From: Rheum nobile
Lineage: Eukaryota > Streptophyta > Magnoliopsida > Caryophyllales > Polygonaceae
Assembly: GCA_027886185.1 (NCBI GenBank)
Contig: WOAB01000156.1
Coordinates: 310,001 to 374,000, forward strand
DNA: 64,000 nt
Direction of reading: 5' to 3'
In this document: one piece after another, positions 34,593 through 46,028 of the stretch
Layout of the letters: every line of letters starts with the position of its first letter
How positions within the stretch are numbered: the first letter of the stretch is position 1
Notes under the pieces: model-generated
Told to the model about the DNA's origin: nothing
The model's input: only the letters and a program-made list of their open reading frames with translations
The model's database searches: none
Made by a program: the position numbers and the translations under genes

Positions 34593-35699
34593 CTTTGGAA
34601 TTCAAGCAATAAAAACAAGAGCCCACGAATATAATTAGAATATTATAGTACACAAGATTTTAAATTTTATTTCATATGCACAACCTGTATTTTATTTAAT
34701 GCACACATAAGGTATATCACATGCACACAACATATACACTTGCCTAACTGTTTGCACACACAATTTGAACACACATTAACTCATAGTATATGAACACAAA
34801 CATTATTATTGTATGCACACAAATGTTTTAATTAAATCATATGCACACACATGTTTCAACCATATGCACAAATATGTTTTTATCATATGAGGCACATCCT
34901 ATTTGTCATATGCACACAACACTTTAACAGTTTACAACACTTTTAACAGTTTACAGACAATAATATAATTAAATCATCAACACACTCATGTTACAACCAT
35001 ATGCACACACATGTTTTTATGATATGCACACAACACTATAACATTTCATAATAATATATTTCACTATAGATAATAGCGAAGTTTAATGATATGCATATGC
35101 ATCTTACAACCATATGCACACACATGTTATTTATGTATGCACACAACTCTAAACCATTTTAAAACACTATCTAAAGAATAGAAGTACATGAAGTTTGTAG
35201 GAAGCATTTTAAATTAGAAGATTTATATAGATTTCTGCAGTTTTCTCCATACTTGTGGTGATTTCTCGTTCTTCGACCGCATTTTTGTCTTGTTGTTGTT
35301 CTTTCTTCTTTCGATACCTGAAAAATCCACTAGAAATCTTAGAAGATGAACACAAAATCTGTTTGAAGGAGTCGAAATCGCGCGGAACAAACATGGAAAA
35401 AAACTGAAATTCGAGCGAAAAAAAACTGAAAACAACTGAGATGAAGCGGTTGAAATCATGTAGATGTACTGCAAAACAGGATGAAATCGATACATTACCT
35501 TGCTTTTGGAAGTTTCTCTTGAAATCGCTCGAAATCGCCCTAGCTTCGCTCGAAATCTGAAATCGCCCTAGCTTCGCTCTCCTTCCCTCCCGTTAACTGT
35601 CTCGTCTCGCACTCTGTTTTCTGATTGTGTCGATTGGAATTCCTTTTATTTAAAAAGCGCGTGTCTGCAAGCGAGGCCGAGAGCGTGGATGTTTCTCAT
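34593..35699 (-). other. 5' region of the MULE 1 Ulp1 gene
   Basis: It contains further CATATGCACACA repeats (34670-35150). Between 35500 and 35210, possible first-exon sequence reads RYRKKKEQQQDKNAVEERE on the minus strand, with a candidate splice site TTTTTCAG-GTATCG at about 35320. I could not join it in phase to the exon at 34592. Plus-strand CT-rich DNA at 35510-35640 may be the promoter side. Confidence 0.4.
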
Positions 35700-36150
35700 C
35701 TAGCAATACGCGCGCGTTTGTACCCGTTGGATGGATTTCAATCTAGTGTTATTAGTTGTCCTTAGTCCTAACGTGTAGACATGTCCTCACCGGATTTGCA
35801 CTCATTTTTGATACGGTTAATTGGATAACAAAAAAAATCAAAAACTATTTTTTAGAATAAATAATCTCCCCTTTTTTTTGGTCGAAACAATCTCCCTTTT
35901 TAGTCTTTATTAGTTCCTACTTCGATTAACCGTACCAAGATCTTTGTTAACCGACGTCCAGTTAACCGAACTAAACGATATAGGTACAATATTGAAAATA
36001 TAGGTGCAAAAGTATATTGGTTAATCGTTAAGCATACCCCTAATTTACACAATAATATTAACGTAGAGACTAATGATGCATTAACATATAAAGGTTAGGA
36101 ACTAAATTAGAAAAAGTGTAAGAGGTTAGGGACTAACCGTGTAATTTACC
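35700..36150 (-). repeat. Right terminal inverted repeat of MULE 1
   Basis: The reverse complement starts GGTAAATTACACGGTTAGTC and aligns in blocks with 22573-23220. The innermost shared block is GTGAGGACATG...CGTTAGGACTAAGGA near 35795-35755. Confidence 0.55.
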
Positions 36151-36841
36151 CCCTATTTATGTCACATCTTTTTTTATAAGGTTTGAATTTGAAATAATTT
36201 AAAATTTTCTACGAGATAATTTGATAGACCGAGCAGAGTTCGATTTTCGGACAAAGTGACATGACACAAATCAAGAAAAATTGTAACCGAATATACCACT
36301 TTGGTGGCATATTTTGCAAAGTGGGTATTGTTTTATAGGATATGGCAAGAATATCCTATTTTCTACCCAAATAAGGGCAAAAGTGGTAAAACACATATTT
36401 TGGGTACAAAAATGAAAAGATAAATTCGGATTTACAATTACCTTTTCTTTGCAAAATTGTAATGTTTATTTTATTGTATTTCAGAATGAAAGAAAAAAAA
36501 AATGGGTGTGATTTGTCATGATGTGACCGTTAACAGGTTACCATTGGAAATTGTTTCAACCAATTTCAACTTGAACCCATTAATTGTAAAATTAACCAAA
36601 TTAATTGCCAAATCTGATGCTTAACTAAATTAACCAAAATTTCAACTGTATTTAGTGCTAACAGGTAAACCAAAATTTCAATATTGTAAACCCATTTTCA
36701 ACCCATTAATTTGAAGCCATTTAACATCAGATCCTCATTAATTTTTCACCCATTTAACATCAGAACATCAACCCATTTTCAACCCCCCAAAATTCCTCTT
36801 CTTCACCGGACACCGAAATCGAATTCCGGCGAGCTCTGTAA

Positions 36842-39800
36842 TCGCCGTCAACCTCTGCTAACCTCCCTGAAGCCCAAACAAAGAAAGAAAAGAGAACGGC
36901 TGTTACCAGAGCTTCGAATGATGCGACACCGCAGAAGAAAAGAAAAAGAGAGGTGGATGAAGAAGAACAAGGTGGTAAGAGGAAGGGAAAATATGCGGCG
37001 AAGAAAACCCCTCCATCTGCAAAACCCAAAGCTACAAAGAAGAAGAAGGCTAAATCAGAGAGTAGTTATTCTGTGAAGAAAAAGGAAGTTGTCGCTCTTC
37101 TGAAAAGGTGGAAAAGCATGAAGCCTTTAGCTTTCAAGGAAGATGTAAGTAAAAAAAAACTCTCAGAAATGTTGACCTTTTCAATTTTTGCATCTAGGGT
37201 TTATTGATATCCCGTCACCGTTGTGTCCGTAACTTATGCAAGTTCTGTTATTCAATTGTAGATTAAGTACGCGTTCTACAAAGGCGACCCTTTATATGGA
37301 AGAATCAATATCAACTGTAGGATTTCATACATGCGTGATATTGAAAACAAATTGACTGGTGCAGATTGGAGAAGGATAATTGCAAGCCCTTTTGGAAATG
37401 TAATGAAAATGTTGCGTCAAGTTACATTTTCTTCCCAAACTGTACATACTGTTCTTTTTAAGCAACTAAAATCAAAAAAGAAGTGGGAGACCTGGTATGA
37501 GATAGGTGGTAAAGTGTTAAGGTTTTCAATGAAGGAGTTTGCATTGATAACTGGTTTAAATTGTGGCCAAATGCCACCAGAATCAGTTGGGAAGAAGAAA
37601 AAGAAAGATGTACAAGTGATGGAGAAGTTCTTTGGTGGTCCTGCTGGTCCTAAAACCTCAGTGCAGGACTTGTATGAGAGGTTCAGAGATTATAGACTGC
37701 TAGATAATTACAAGTTGAAGATGGCATTGCTTTTGATAGTTGAAGGTATTTTTCTTGGAGGAGATAAGAAGAGACTAGTTAAAGCTGAACATGTGAAGCT
37801 GCTGGATAACATGGACAAGTTTTGGGATTATCCTTGGGGAAGAGTTGCGTATAAAGAGTTTCACAGGTCTTTGACAAAATCTCTGGCCAGAAGAATGCTT
37901 ACTGTTGAAAAAGCTTTGCTACTCTCTGAAGATGCAAGGATTCCCTATACCATTCAAGGAATGCCAGTTGTATTTCAGGTATATTAAATTAGTAATTGCA
38001 TTTGCCTATATATCCCTGACAAGTTTGATAGTGTTGGGTGGTGGGATTTTAAGTGTTTAAACTTGAAGTGATACCTATAAAGTAAATATTTGAAGTTTGA
38101 GAAACTGTTGGATCAAGTTTAAATCAAAGAATTGAATTGTTATATGGAATTTGTCCTGAAATCATGCAAACATTTGTATGAATTGTTAAAGTTCATACAA
38201 GTTTTAATATGCTTGACTAGTTACCTAGTGAAGGGTGTCTGGATTTGAAATGTTAAAGTTCATACAAGTTTGAATAATGAAAAAGTTGTGTCTATGTAGG
38301 TGTGGATATGGGAATGTGTCCAAAGATTTGGAGTCCGGTATGCTTCCAAGATAAATGAGACAGATATACCCCGAGGTCTTCGTTGGTACTCAGAGCAATG
38401 TCCTGAACATGGACTGCTTCAGTTGTGTTTTGATGATCCAAAGCTGAAGGTCCTGCCTATTCTCATACCTGATGAATCTGAGAAGAGTTTGTTAAGTGCC
38501 TGCAGATTCCATGATGAAGTCAAGGACCCTTTCTTTGACAAAATAGTATCTGAGGCTATGGCTATAGGCAAGGCAAATGCCAAACTGAAAGAGCCTAACA
38601 AGGGGAAAGAGGCTTTCAAAGGAGAAGTTAGTGGTGATGTAAATGCAAGGCAGATGATGGATATCATTAATCAGTTGTGTAACAAGATTGCTAAGATGGA
38701 ACACAGTCTATGTGAGAGGATTGACAGGTTGGAGAGGAACAATGTCCAAGTTTTTGAAAAGGTTCCTAAGAGGAAGAAAAGAATGGTTAAGAAGTCTGAG
38801 GCTCAAGCAAATGATAGTGATAGTGAAGAGTTTGATGGAGTTGATGATTATATAGATGATTCAAAAGGTTCTGAGACTGAAGCAAGTGATAGTGAAGGTA
38901 GTGACAATGAAAAAAGTGAGGATGATGAAAAGGCTGTTAGTGAGGATGAAAAGGCTGGTAGTGAAAAGGCTATTAGTGAGGATGAGAATGATGAAAAGGT
39001 TGTTAGTGAGGATGAAAAGGCTGGTAGTGACAAGGCTGTTAGTGTGGATGAGGATGATGAAAAGGCTGGTAGTGACAAGGCTGTTAGTGGAGATCATAAT
39101 TTGATGGATGTTGATACTAAGGTATGACATTCCAATTATTTTAAGATTTCTACTTTCATAGATATTTTAAAGAAGTATGGCAGGATATGGATTTGAAGAA
39201 ACTTAAATTAGATAGATAACACTAAAAATTCTTTATCATTGCGGGGAAATGAAACAGAAGAAGGAAGCAGTGAGCCCATTATTGAGAATAATCAAGAATT
39301 TGTTAGTGAGGCATTTGAAAAAAAATTCAAAGGATAATGATGTGAACCTAGATGACAACCCTAGAGACAGTGATGAAAATGTGGCCATACAAGACAATTC
39401 TGGTTTGGCCATACAAGTATATAAGGTATGCCATAAGTACATGTCGAGTGTATTAATGAAGCATGACATGTTATAAATTTTGAGAAATGTGTTGTAGGTT
39501 TTAAAAATTGGAATATGCACATTATTTTGAAGTAATATATATTTTTGTGGTAAATGTAACTTCAGGAATTGGAGGAAAATTATGTATTAGTTGGTGTTGG
39601 TAGAAGAACTGGAGATATAGTAATGGATGTTGTAGCTGACATTAGTGAGAAGCTAACTGATAAGGATGGAATGCCTGATGATGATGTTGATGCCCCTAGG
39701 GAGCAAGATGAGTTGATACCGAATGTTGATAGTACTATCACAGATGATATAAAAGATGCCCCAAGGGAAGAGCAGGAAAGCCAGGAAGCACAAGTCCAGG

Positions 39801-41281
39801 TTTCTAGGGCAGTAGCCATTCATTTATTGAGAAGGAAGTTAGAGAGAAGGAGGTCGGGAAAGAAGGAAGAGGTTGGGAAAGAAGAGGTTGGGAAGGAAGG
39901 AGATGAGAAGGAAGAGGTTGGTAAGGTTGACATTGACAAGGATGAGAAGGAAGAGGCTGGTAAGGAAGAGGTTGAGAAGGAGGGTATTGAGGAGGTTGTG
40001 AATGTGAAACAAGAGTTTGCCAAAGGCCAAGTTGTTTTCGGCAATAGGAAGAAGGCTGTGGATCTATCTCCAAAGAAGTCCCCAAAGAAGTCAAGGTACC
40101 TCCCCAAGCGTAGTGTGAAGCCATCTGCTTCAGTCCTCTCCCCTTATAGATCTAAGAAACAAAACAACCAAAAGGCCAAGGACAATGAGAAGGACAAGGA
40201 CAAGAAGAAGGAAGTGAGGGGTAAGAGTTTTTGGAAAAGGATCACAAAAAATCCAGCTGTGAAGGAAATGACTCCTGTAATAGAGTGGTACAAGGATGAA
40301 AGGTATGTATATCCAACTTATATCTCTCTCATCCAATGAAGTTTATGTACTTATATTGTCCTTTATGTTGCAGACCTATAGAATTCCGTGGAGTTAGCAA
40401 AATATACATTGACAATGATTTCATAGAGAACTTAATTGAACCAACTAAGTGGTGGGGTAATTTGGTAAGGGTGACCGGTTTTTAAAAAAATTGTAAATTT
40501 TGTCCACATACTCTATCAATATATTGATTTTGTAAATTTTTGTTGCCAGCACTTAGATGAGGTCCTAATTTTACTTCGCGATGCGCTCCTGAAGAACCCA
40601 AGTGAGAATCATAAGGCGGCTATTATGGACACTACATGGTGTGAAGACTACAAAGACCAACACAAGTGTGAAATGGGTGGTGTTGCAGTACCAGAATTTC
40701 CAGATCGCGTCGCTCGATACTTTAGAGGTGAACTTCCAATTTTTCATGGGAAGAATTGGGAAGAGGTGGACTTCATCTATGCACCGATTTTTGTGGGCAC
40801 AAACCACTGGGTTGCCATTCAAATTGACATGGTTAATTGGAGCTTAAGTGTGTTTGATTGCAATGCGAATCTGAAGCGTGATCATGTCATAGAAGAAGCA
40901 GTCGCCCCCATTATCAAGTATCTTCCTAAGTTTGTGAGCAAGGACGAACCTTTGTCCAAGAAATATGCACACCGGGGTGTCTCAGTTCTTACTTACAATG
41001 GAAGAGTTGGCAATCTGGAACAGAACATAAGAGCGTAAGATATCTTGCTTCCAGTTTGTTTTTTACCCGCCACCTAAAATATTAACATAGAATTGACCTT
41101 TCTTATTTTTGGTTGCAGTGGTGACTGTGGAGTATACACCTTGAAGTCCATTGAGTGGTTGAGTTTTGGAAGTGATGATCTCTCCCTCATTTCAGATGAT
41201 ACGATCGACTATCACAGATTCGACATTGCTAATACTGTGCTCGACAAGCAGTGGAAGACAATGTTGAACTATGGACAATAG
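36842..41281 (+). CDS. DUF1985-Ulp1 C48 protease gene of MULE 2
   Basis: Exons read by eye: 36842-37144, 37262-37978, 38300-39121, 39258-39425, 39566-40302, 40374-40464, 40550-41034, 41119-41281. All have GT-AG junctions and consistent phase, giving about 1160 residues. No ATG lies in the first open stretch (a TAA precedes 36842), so the true start is probably a short upstream exon or the late ATG in WKSMKPLAF. Exon 2 carries DUF1985 (VLRFSMKEFALITGLNCG). Exons 3 and 5 encode Glu/Lys/Asp-rich repeats (AGSDKAVS, GKEEVGKE). The last exons form the Ulp1 domain, with His in GTNHWVAIQID, Asp in LSVFDCNA and Cys in AGDCGVYTLKSIEW. SUMO protease activity is inferred from these residues. Its function for the transposon is not known. 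Confidence 0.8.
38848..39116 (+). repeat. Acidic coding minisatellite in MULE 2 Ulp1 exon 3
   Basis: About ten imperfect units of GATGAAAAGGCTGGTAGTGA or similar encode DEKAGSDKAVSEDE-type repeats. The array stays in frame and ends at the exon boundary. Confidence 0.8.
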
Positions 41282-42199
41282 TGTGTCATCATAACACTAG
41301 ATTGTGTGAACACTGTTTTGTTTGGATTGCAACTTTGATGCATGAAAAATGTTTTGTTTGCGTTGTGTTTTTGGGGCAAATTTGATGTACGAACAATGTA
41401 TTGTGTTTCAACTCTTCTGATTCTATTGTTGTATAAGTCATCTCTCTCATCCAATGTGTTGTGTTTCAACTTTGATGCATGAACAATGTGTTGTGTTTCG
41501 ACAAGCAGTGGAAAACAATATAAGTGAAAGTTTAAACTCACCCAAAACAATTTCCAAAAACCCGGTTTAGATGGAGAGCAATATTTGTGGGCACAAACCA
41601 CTGTGTTTCGACAAGCAGTGGAAAACAATATGGTGGAGAGCAATATTTCCAAAACCCGGTTTTGATTAAAATTAACTGATTAGTCAAAACAATTTCCAAA
41701 ACCCGGTTTAGATGAATTTTAAACTCACCCAAATTCTTACCCTCATCCTACATCTACCGTATTTTCTTCATCCTTCTCCCATGGCTCATTGAGGCATTTC
41801 AAAAACTCTATACAACTCCGAGAATCGATTGAAGGGTGTATTTCGCAGGGAGTGGAGATTGAGAGAGCTCGAGGGCGTAACCCATGGCATACTCGGAAGG
41901 ATCCAGCAGTGGTGGGAATGTACAGGTAAGTTTGGTATGATTTAGGGTTTCAATTTGGGGAAGTATTTGCTACTGTTTTGTTTCAATGTATGTTCTAAAA
42001 TACGAATTGAATTGTGGATTTGCTACAGAATTCCGTATTTGCTACTGTTTTGTTTCTGCTTGAAATTTTGTGAACTCTAATATGTGGTTTGGCAAAGTAG
42101 CTTGAAACTCTTTTGACAAAGATGTTTTGATTACTACTGATGAAGACAAGACGTAGCCTAAACTCATGTTTATTCATGAGGAGATGGAATACAGCAGCA
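41282..42199 (+). other. Spacer with duplicated tail and possible GRF gene leader
   Basis: 41300-41640 repeats parts of the Ulp1 3' end (TTTCGACAAGCAGTGGAA at about 41498 and 41608; GATGCATGAACAATGTGTTG). A possible first exon of the GRF gene lies at 41884-41925 (ATGGCATACTCGGAAGG, then GTAAGT), but I could not join it in phase to the GRF exon. Confidence 0.5.
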
Positions 42200-42725
42200 A
42201 TGGAGTCCAAATTGATAAGATGTGCATGTGGTGTTGCCTGCCGATATTTCACTTCTATGACAAACGAGAATCCGGGAAGGAGATTTATAAGATGTGTAAA
42301 CCGGGTGCGTATCTAGCTTGTTTGCTAATATTCATAATATTTTGTTTTAAAAGTGTTTTGAATACTTTATGATACGAATCCAGTTTTCATGTATTTTGGA
42401 TTGAATGCAGGTTGGAGGTTGTGGATTTTGGGAATGGTATGACCCTCCACTTTGTCCTATTGCAACAGAACTTATTCCTATGCTAAGAGATGAGATAATC
42501 CAGGTGAAAGATGCATTGGATGTGAAAGAGAGTATAATTTCAGCATATGAGGCAGAGCTTGGAATGCTACAGCAGGAAGTGATAAGGCTTAAAGGTGGTG
42601 CAAAGAGTGTTATCGGTCATGAAGAAGAGTGTCGAGTTAAGGCGTCAAACTATGTTGAACGTGTGCTGAAGGTTACTTGTTTTTTTGTGGTAATGGCTTG
42701 TGTAATTAAAGTCTATTTCACTTAG
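42200..42725 (+). CDS. GRF-type zinc-finger membrane protein (about 139 aa)
   Basis: Two exons, 42200-42304 and 42411-42725, join in phase 0 with GT-AG. The product contains a complete GRF zinc finger: CACGVACRYFTSMTNENPGR, RFIRCVNR and GGCGFWEWYDPP. A coiled stretch (about 55-100) follows, and then a C-terminal hydrophobic segment (TCFFVVMACVIKVYF) that could anchor it in a membrane. Similar small GRF plus transmembrane proteins are common in plant genomes and are often annotated as At4g04775-like. GRF fingers bind single-stranded nucleic acid in the better studied NEIL3, TOP3A and APE2. It lies between the MULE 2 protease and transposase and is likely an accessory gene of the element. An upstream first exon is possible. 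Confidence 0.75.
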
Positions 42726-43112
42726 CCTGTTGTAAGCTCTCGGTTGTTAAGAGTCTTGTAAGCTATCTATGTCTACAACTATTTAAGCTGTAGGATTTTA
42801 TGGGAAAGTGTAAGCTTACCAAAACCGGGTTTTGGAAATTATGGCGATTTTATGGGAAAGGTAGATAAGTGACAGGTTTTACATTCAAAGGTGGCGAGAT
42901 AGTATTACATTAACTAAGAAGCATAAAGCATCCCATGGTTCATCACTGGAATAAGTAACAGACACAAAAGTAAAGTAATATGACTTATAAGAGATCATTT
43001 AAGAGTTTGAGATCTCTTATTGGTCATATTAAGCTTACCAAAACCATACCAAAAAAAAAAGCATTGTTCATAACTGGAATATAAAAGATAGCACACTATG
43101 AAAGATAGCACA
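42726..43112. other. Spacer between GRF and transposase genes
   Basis: No gene is seen. CCAAAACCGGGTTTTGG, an inverted repeat, lies at about 42819-42835; related AACCCGGTTT phrases occur at 41558, 41655 and 41700. Confidence 0.5.
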
Positions 43113-46028
43113 CTATGGTCTTACCCTTGATCCTCCTCTTGCAGCCCGATAGCACATCTGGTAAGTATGACCAGTCAGCCCACATCTTGCACATCTATTG
43201 GACACACGTTTGTAGGGTCTCTCCCACCTAGCCTTGTATCTATTCTGCCTTGGTCTACCAGCGCCCCTTTTCCATGGTGGTGGCAAACATGCGATACGGA
43301 CAATGGAACATCCCATTGCTTGCGTGGGGGGACCAAATGGATGGTTTCCTTGTAAATTTCTTTCAAACTGTTGTTGCTATAGAAGTGAGTAACCAGAGTA
43401 GTAACATCAACACCCCTATCCTTTGCTACTGCCATAGCATGTGTGCATGGAATTCTATCTTTCTGAAAGACATTGCATTGGCAAGTTAGTCGGCGAATAT
43501 TCACTTCGTACTTATTCCTTCCATCTGTCACCTCTGCTTCAATATCACTTAGCCTATGGACACTCATTGTCACAGAAGCCGTATACCTTTGATCCATGGT
43601 TTTGGTCACAGACCTGGTACTTACCTCAGCCCACGTAGCAGCCGACTCCCTCCTTTCACAGAACCAGGTGGCAAAGGTATGCAAGATAACATCAAACAAT
43701 GGTACAATAGGCCACATACGCTCCTCTTTAAACACATTGTTCAGACATTCTGCATTGTTTGTAGTCATGATGTTGAACCTGTCAGTTGAGAAATATGCCC
43801 TTGACCACTGATTAAGGAGCACTTTCAGAGCATCTTTTACCACAGTCGGAGCCCTGTTTCTTAGGATCTCAAGCTCGGTCCTATATTCTTCTACCGTGTA
43901 CGCCTTTGCAACCTTGAACCACTGGTCTTGCAAGCCTCCCCAACGGCACTTCAGCTTGAAGTTTTGTAGCATATGATAAATGCAATATCCATGGCTAGCA
44001 AGAGTGTATTGTGTTTTCAGAGCAGCTTTTATACTCAAATGAAGATCAGAGACAAAAACCACATCCACGCTATCGGGTACAACAACTTTCTTCAACTCCT
44101 TAAAGAAGAAGGACCAAGAATCCTTATTCTCACTGTCTACTACAGCAAAGGCCAGGGGGTAGATTTGTCTGTTTCCATCTTGGGCAGTAGCTAGAAGAAG
44201 TTGTCCGTTGAATCTCCCTCCTAAGTGTGCTCCATCAACACAAATTACCTGATTTTCATATAAAACCGGTCACCCAATTGCAGTTTACCCTCCAGGTAAT
44301 ATTATATAATCAAGACAAACAATAAAGTTGGAGAAACATAAAGTTACCTTTCTCAAACGGGGAACAACCCTGATGGAAGCACCCAATGCCCAGAAGCAGT
44401 ACTTAAAACGGTTTTCAGAATCTGTTATTATAGCTGTATGCGTGCCAGGATTGACCTCTTTCAACATATGTAGCCATGAGTGAAGTTGACTGTAACCTTC
44501 CTCGGCAGTCCCTCGAATAATGTCTTCTGCTAGCACTCTTGCTCTATTGGCTTTGTGATAACTGGCATCGACTCCCATGCCTTTCATGACAGCTTGTATC
44601 TCTCTTGCCCTTGGTGCATCCTTGCGACCTCTAAACCTGTTACACCAACACCAATAGATAGTCTTTAGACATTTTGCATAAAACTGTCTGAATTGAAATT
44701 AAAATCTGTGAAATTACGGAGGCAGTGGCATGCCTGTCAAGAATACTCTGTGAAATTACGGAGGCAGTGGCATGCCTGTTGTGATCGTGCCTGAACAGCA
44801 TCCCACATGTATGGTTTGTAGCAAACCTCCGGACAATAAACGCACTAGTACCTATCTTCACTGAAGCACGAAAACCAAATGAACATCCTCTGTTTTTGCA
44901 CTCCACCACATAACAAGTCTTATCAGACCTCTTCACAAGTATTTCTACACAATTGTCCATAGCATATGCGGCTAACGAATGCTGAAGCTCCTTCTTGGTT
45001 TGAAACATATCTCCACACTTGATTGTCTTGGACTTCGACTTGTCCTCCAATTCTTCTACATCCACCAAATTTTGAAAGTCAGTAAGGACTTCAGAACGGT
45101 AATATCTCTCTTCGGCTTCATCAATAGCATCCAGATATTCAGGCTTCCCAATATCAACCTCCTCAACGTTGTCAACATTTTCAATGTATTCCTCTTCTTC
45201 CTCGGAAAGGTTGACAAGGTCACAACCTTTATGCTTGGTTGCAGAAATAACAACATCCTCCTCTTCATCGTCACTGCTTAGTGACACAACCTCAACTGTC
45301 TTAGCTTTCTTACAAAACCACTTTGTAACAGTGTCAACATTCTGTTTCTCTCCACCCTTCACAGACATCCGGACATGCATCCCCTCCACTCCTATTTCAT
45401 CTTCTAAAAGATCAGCATCTAATATGTCGCTCAACATCTGGTTCGACTTTCTTTTTTGGCTTAGTATAGGAGTAAAAGATGCACCATCATTTCCAGGCTG
45501 GGATACAGGTTGAGGTGCACTTAATGGAACATCGATCATCTCTTCTTCTTCTTTTGGAACTAATTTAGGTTTTTCTTTTGAAACTCCAGATTTTGGTTGC
45601 ACAATGGAATGCAAAGCAATTGGCCAAACTCTGTCTTTACAATTTGTCATGTTCAAAAAGATGTATGCTTCTACATCATCCTTATCGCAAATATCAAAGG
45701 GAGGAAAGTGCGGATTTTGTAAAGACATGTAACTCATCTTCAAGTCGAACCTGGTAAGATCAATTTCCAGTTTTTCTGCAATCTTGATCTTCAGTGATTC
45801 ATAATCGATTTTCTCACTAACCATCATCCCCTTCGCCTTTTTTGTTCCTTCATAAATCCAAATCTCATTCTCGCACCTCCACTTTCCTCCACTGATTAGA
45901 GAAACCATATACGTTGGAGTTGATCTTCCTGAAGAAGCAAAAAATAAGAAAAGTTAATTAAAGAAACAAACAAAAATAAACACAAATAAAACAGAGCACG
46001 TGTGAATCTAATATGAAAACTTACCCAT
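43113..46028 (-). pseudogene. MuDR-type MULE transposase, frameshifted near the C-terminus
   Basis: Exons in plus coordinates: 46028-46025 (ATGG), 45928-44734, 44636-44348, 44248 to about 43296, then a one-base frame change and a continuation to 43113. The protein starts MGRSTPTYMVSLISGG. It has an N-terminal PB1-like region, an acidic linker, and a MuDR DNA-binding domain (CGDMFQTKKELQHSLAAYA). The catalytic core has acidic residues in ICVDGAH, VFVSDLH and NNAECLN, followed by a SWIM finger (CQCNVFQKDRIPCTHAM). After the frame change the tail would be RPRQNRYKARWERP and a CCHC knuckle (CARCGLTGHTYQMC). The frameshift removes the knuckle but leaves the catalytic core. A 42-bp duplication at 44706-44790 has also altered the exon 2 donor, leaving a GC instead of GT. 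Confidence 0.8.
44706..44790 (-). repeat. 42-bp tandem duplication at a transposase splice donor
   Basis: CTCTGTGAAATTACGGAGGC followed by AGTGGCATGCCTGT occurs twice in tandem on the plus strand. On the coding strand it duplicates RHATASVISQ and overlaps the proposed end of exon 2. Confidence 0.85.

Larger units (their letters stand above)
23750..35160. repeat. Dispersed CATATGCACACAC / ATATGAACACA motif across MULE 1
   Basis: The motif recurs very many times, every 15-60 bases in places. It occurs in both introns of the transposase gene, the gene-gene spacer and nearly every intron of the Ulp1 gene. Exons are free of it. Orientation is overwhelmingly the same on the plus strand (ATGCACACA). 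It becomes scarce beyond about 23750 and 35160 and is not seen elsewhere in the window. Confidence 0.9.
22573..36150. mobile_element. MULE 1 (13.6 kb) with FAR1-type transposase and Ulp1 gene
   Basis: Both ends begin GGT(C/A)AATTACA when read inward, followed by similar sequence (GTTAGTCCTTAATCTTT against GTTAGTCCCTAACCTCT). Similarity persists in patches for several hundred bases, for example TTAACCAATATA in both. The flanks TCCTAATTA (22564-22572) and CCCTATTTA (36151-36159) match at 7 of 9 positions, as expected for an old 9-bp Mutator target duplication. Inside, a transposase (plus) and a Ulp1-like protease gene (minus) converge. Non-coding space is filled with CATATGCACACAC repeats. The gene pair is certain; the outer limits are inferred. 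Confidence 0.65.

Noticed and set aside
35209..35495. First exon of the MULE 1 Ulp1 gene
   Set aside because: Candidate frames and a splice site exist, but none joins in phase with the exon starting at 34592.
38848..39130. Minus-strand Ser/Phe-rich and Thr/Ile-rich frames
   Set aside because: Shadows of the acidic DEKAGSDKAVS coding repeat on the plus strand.
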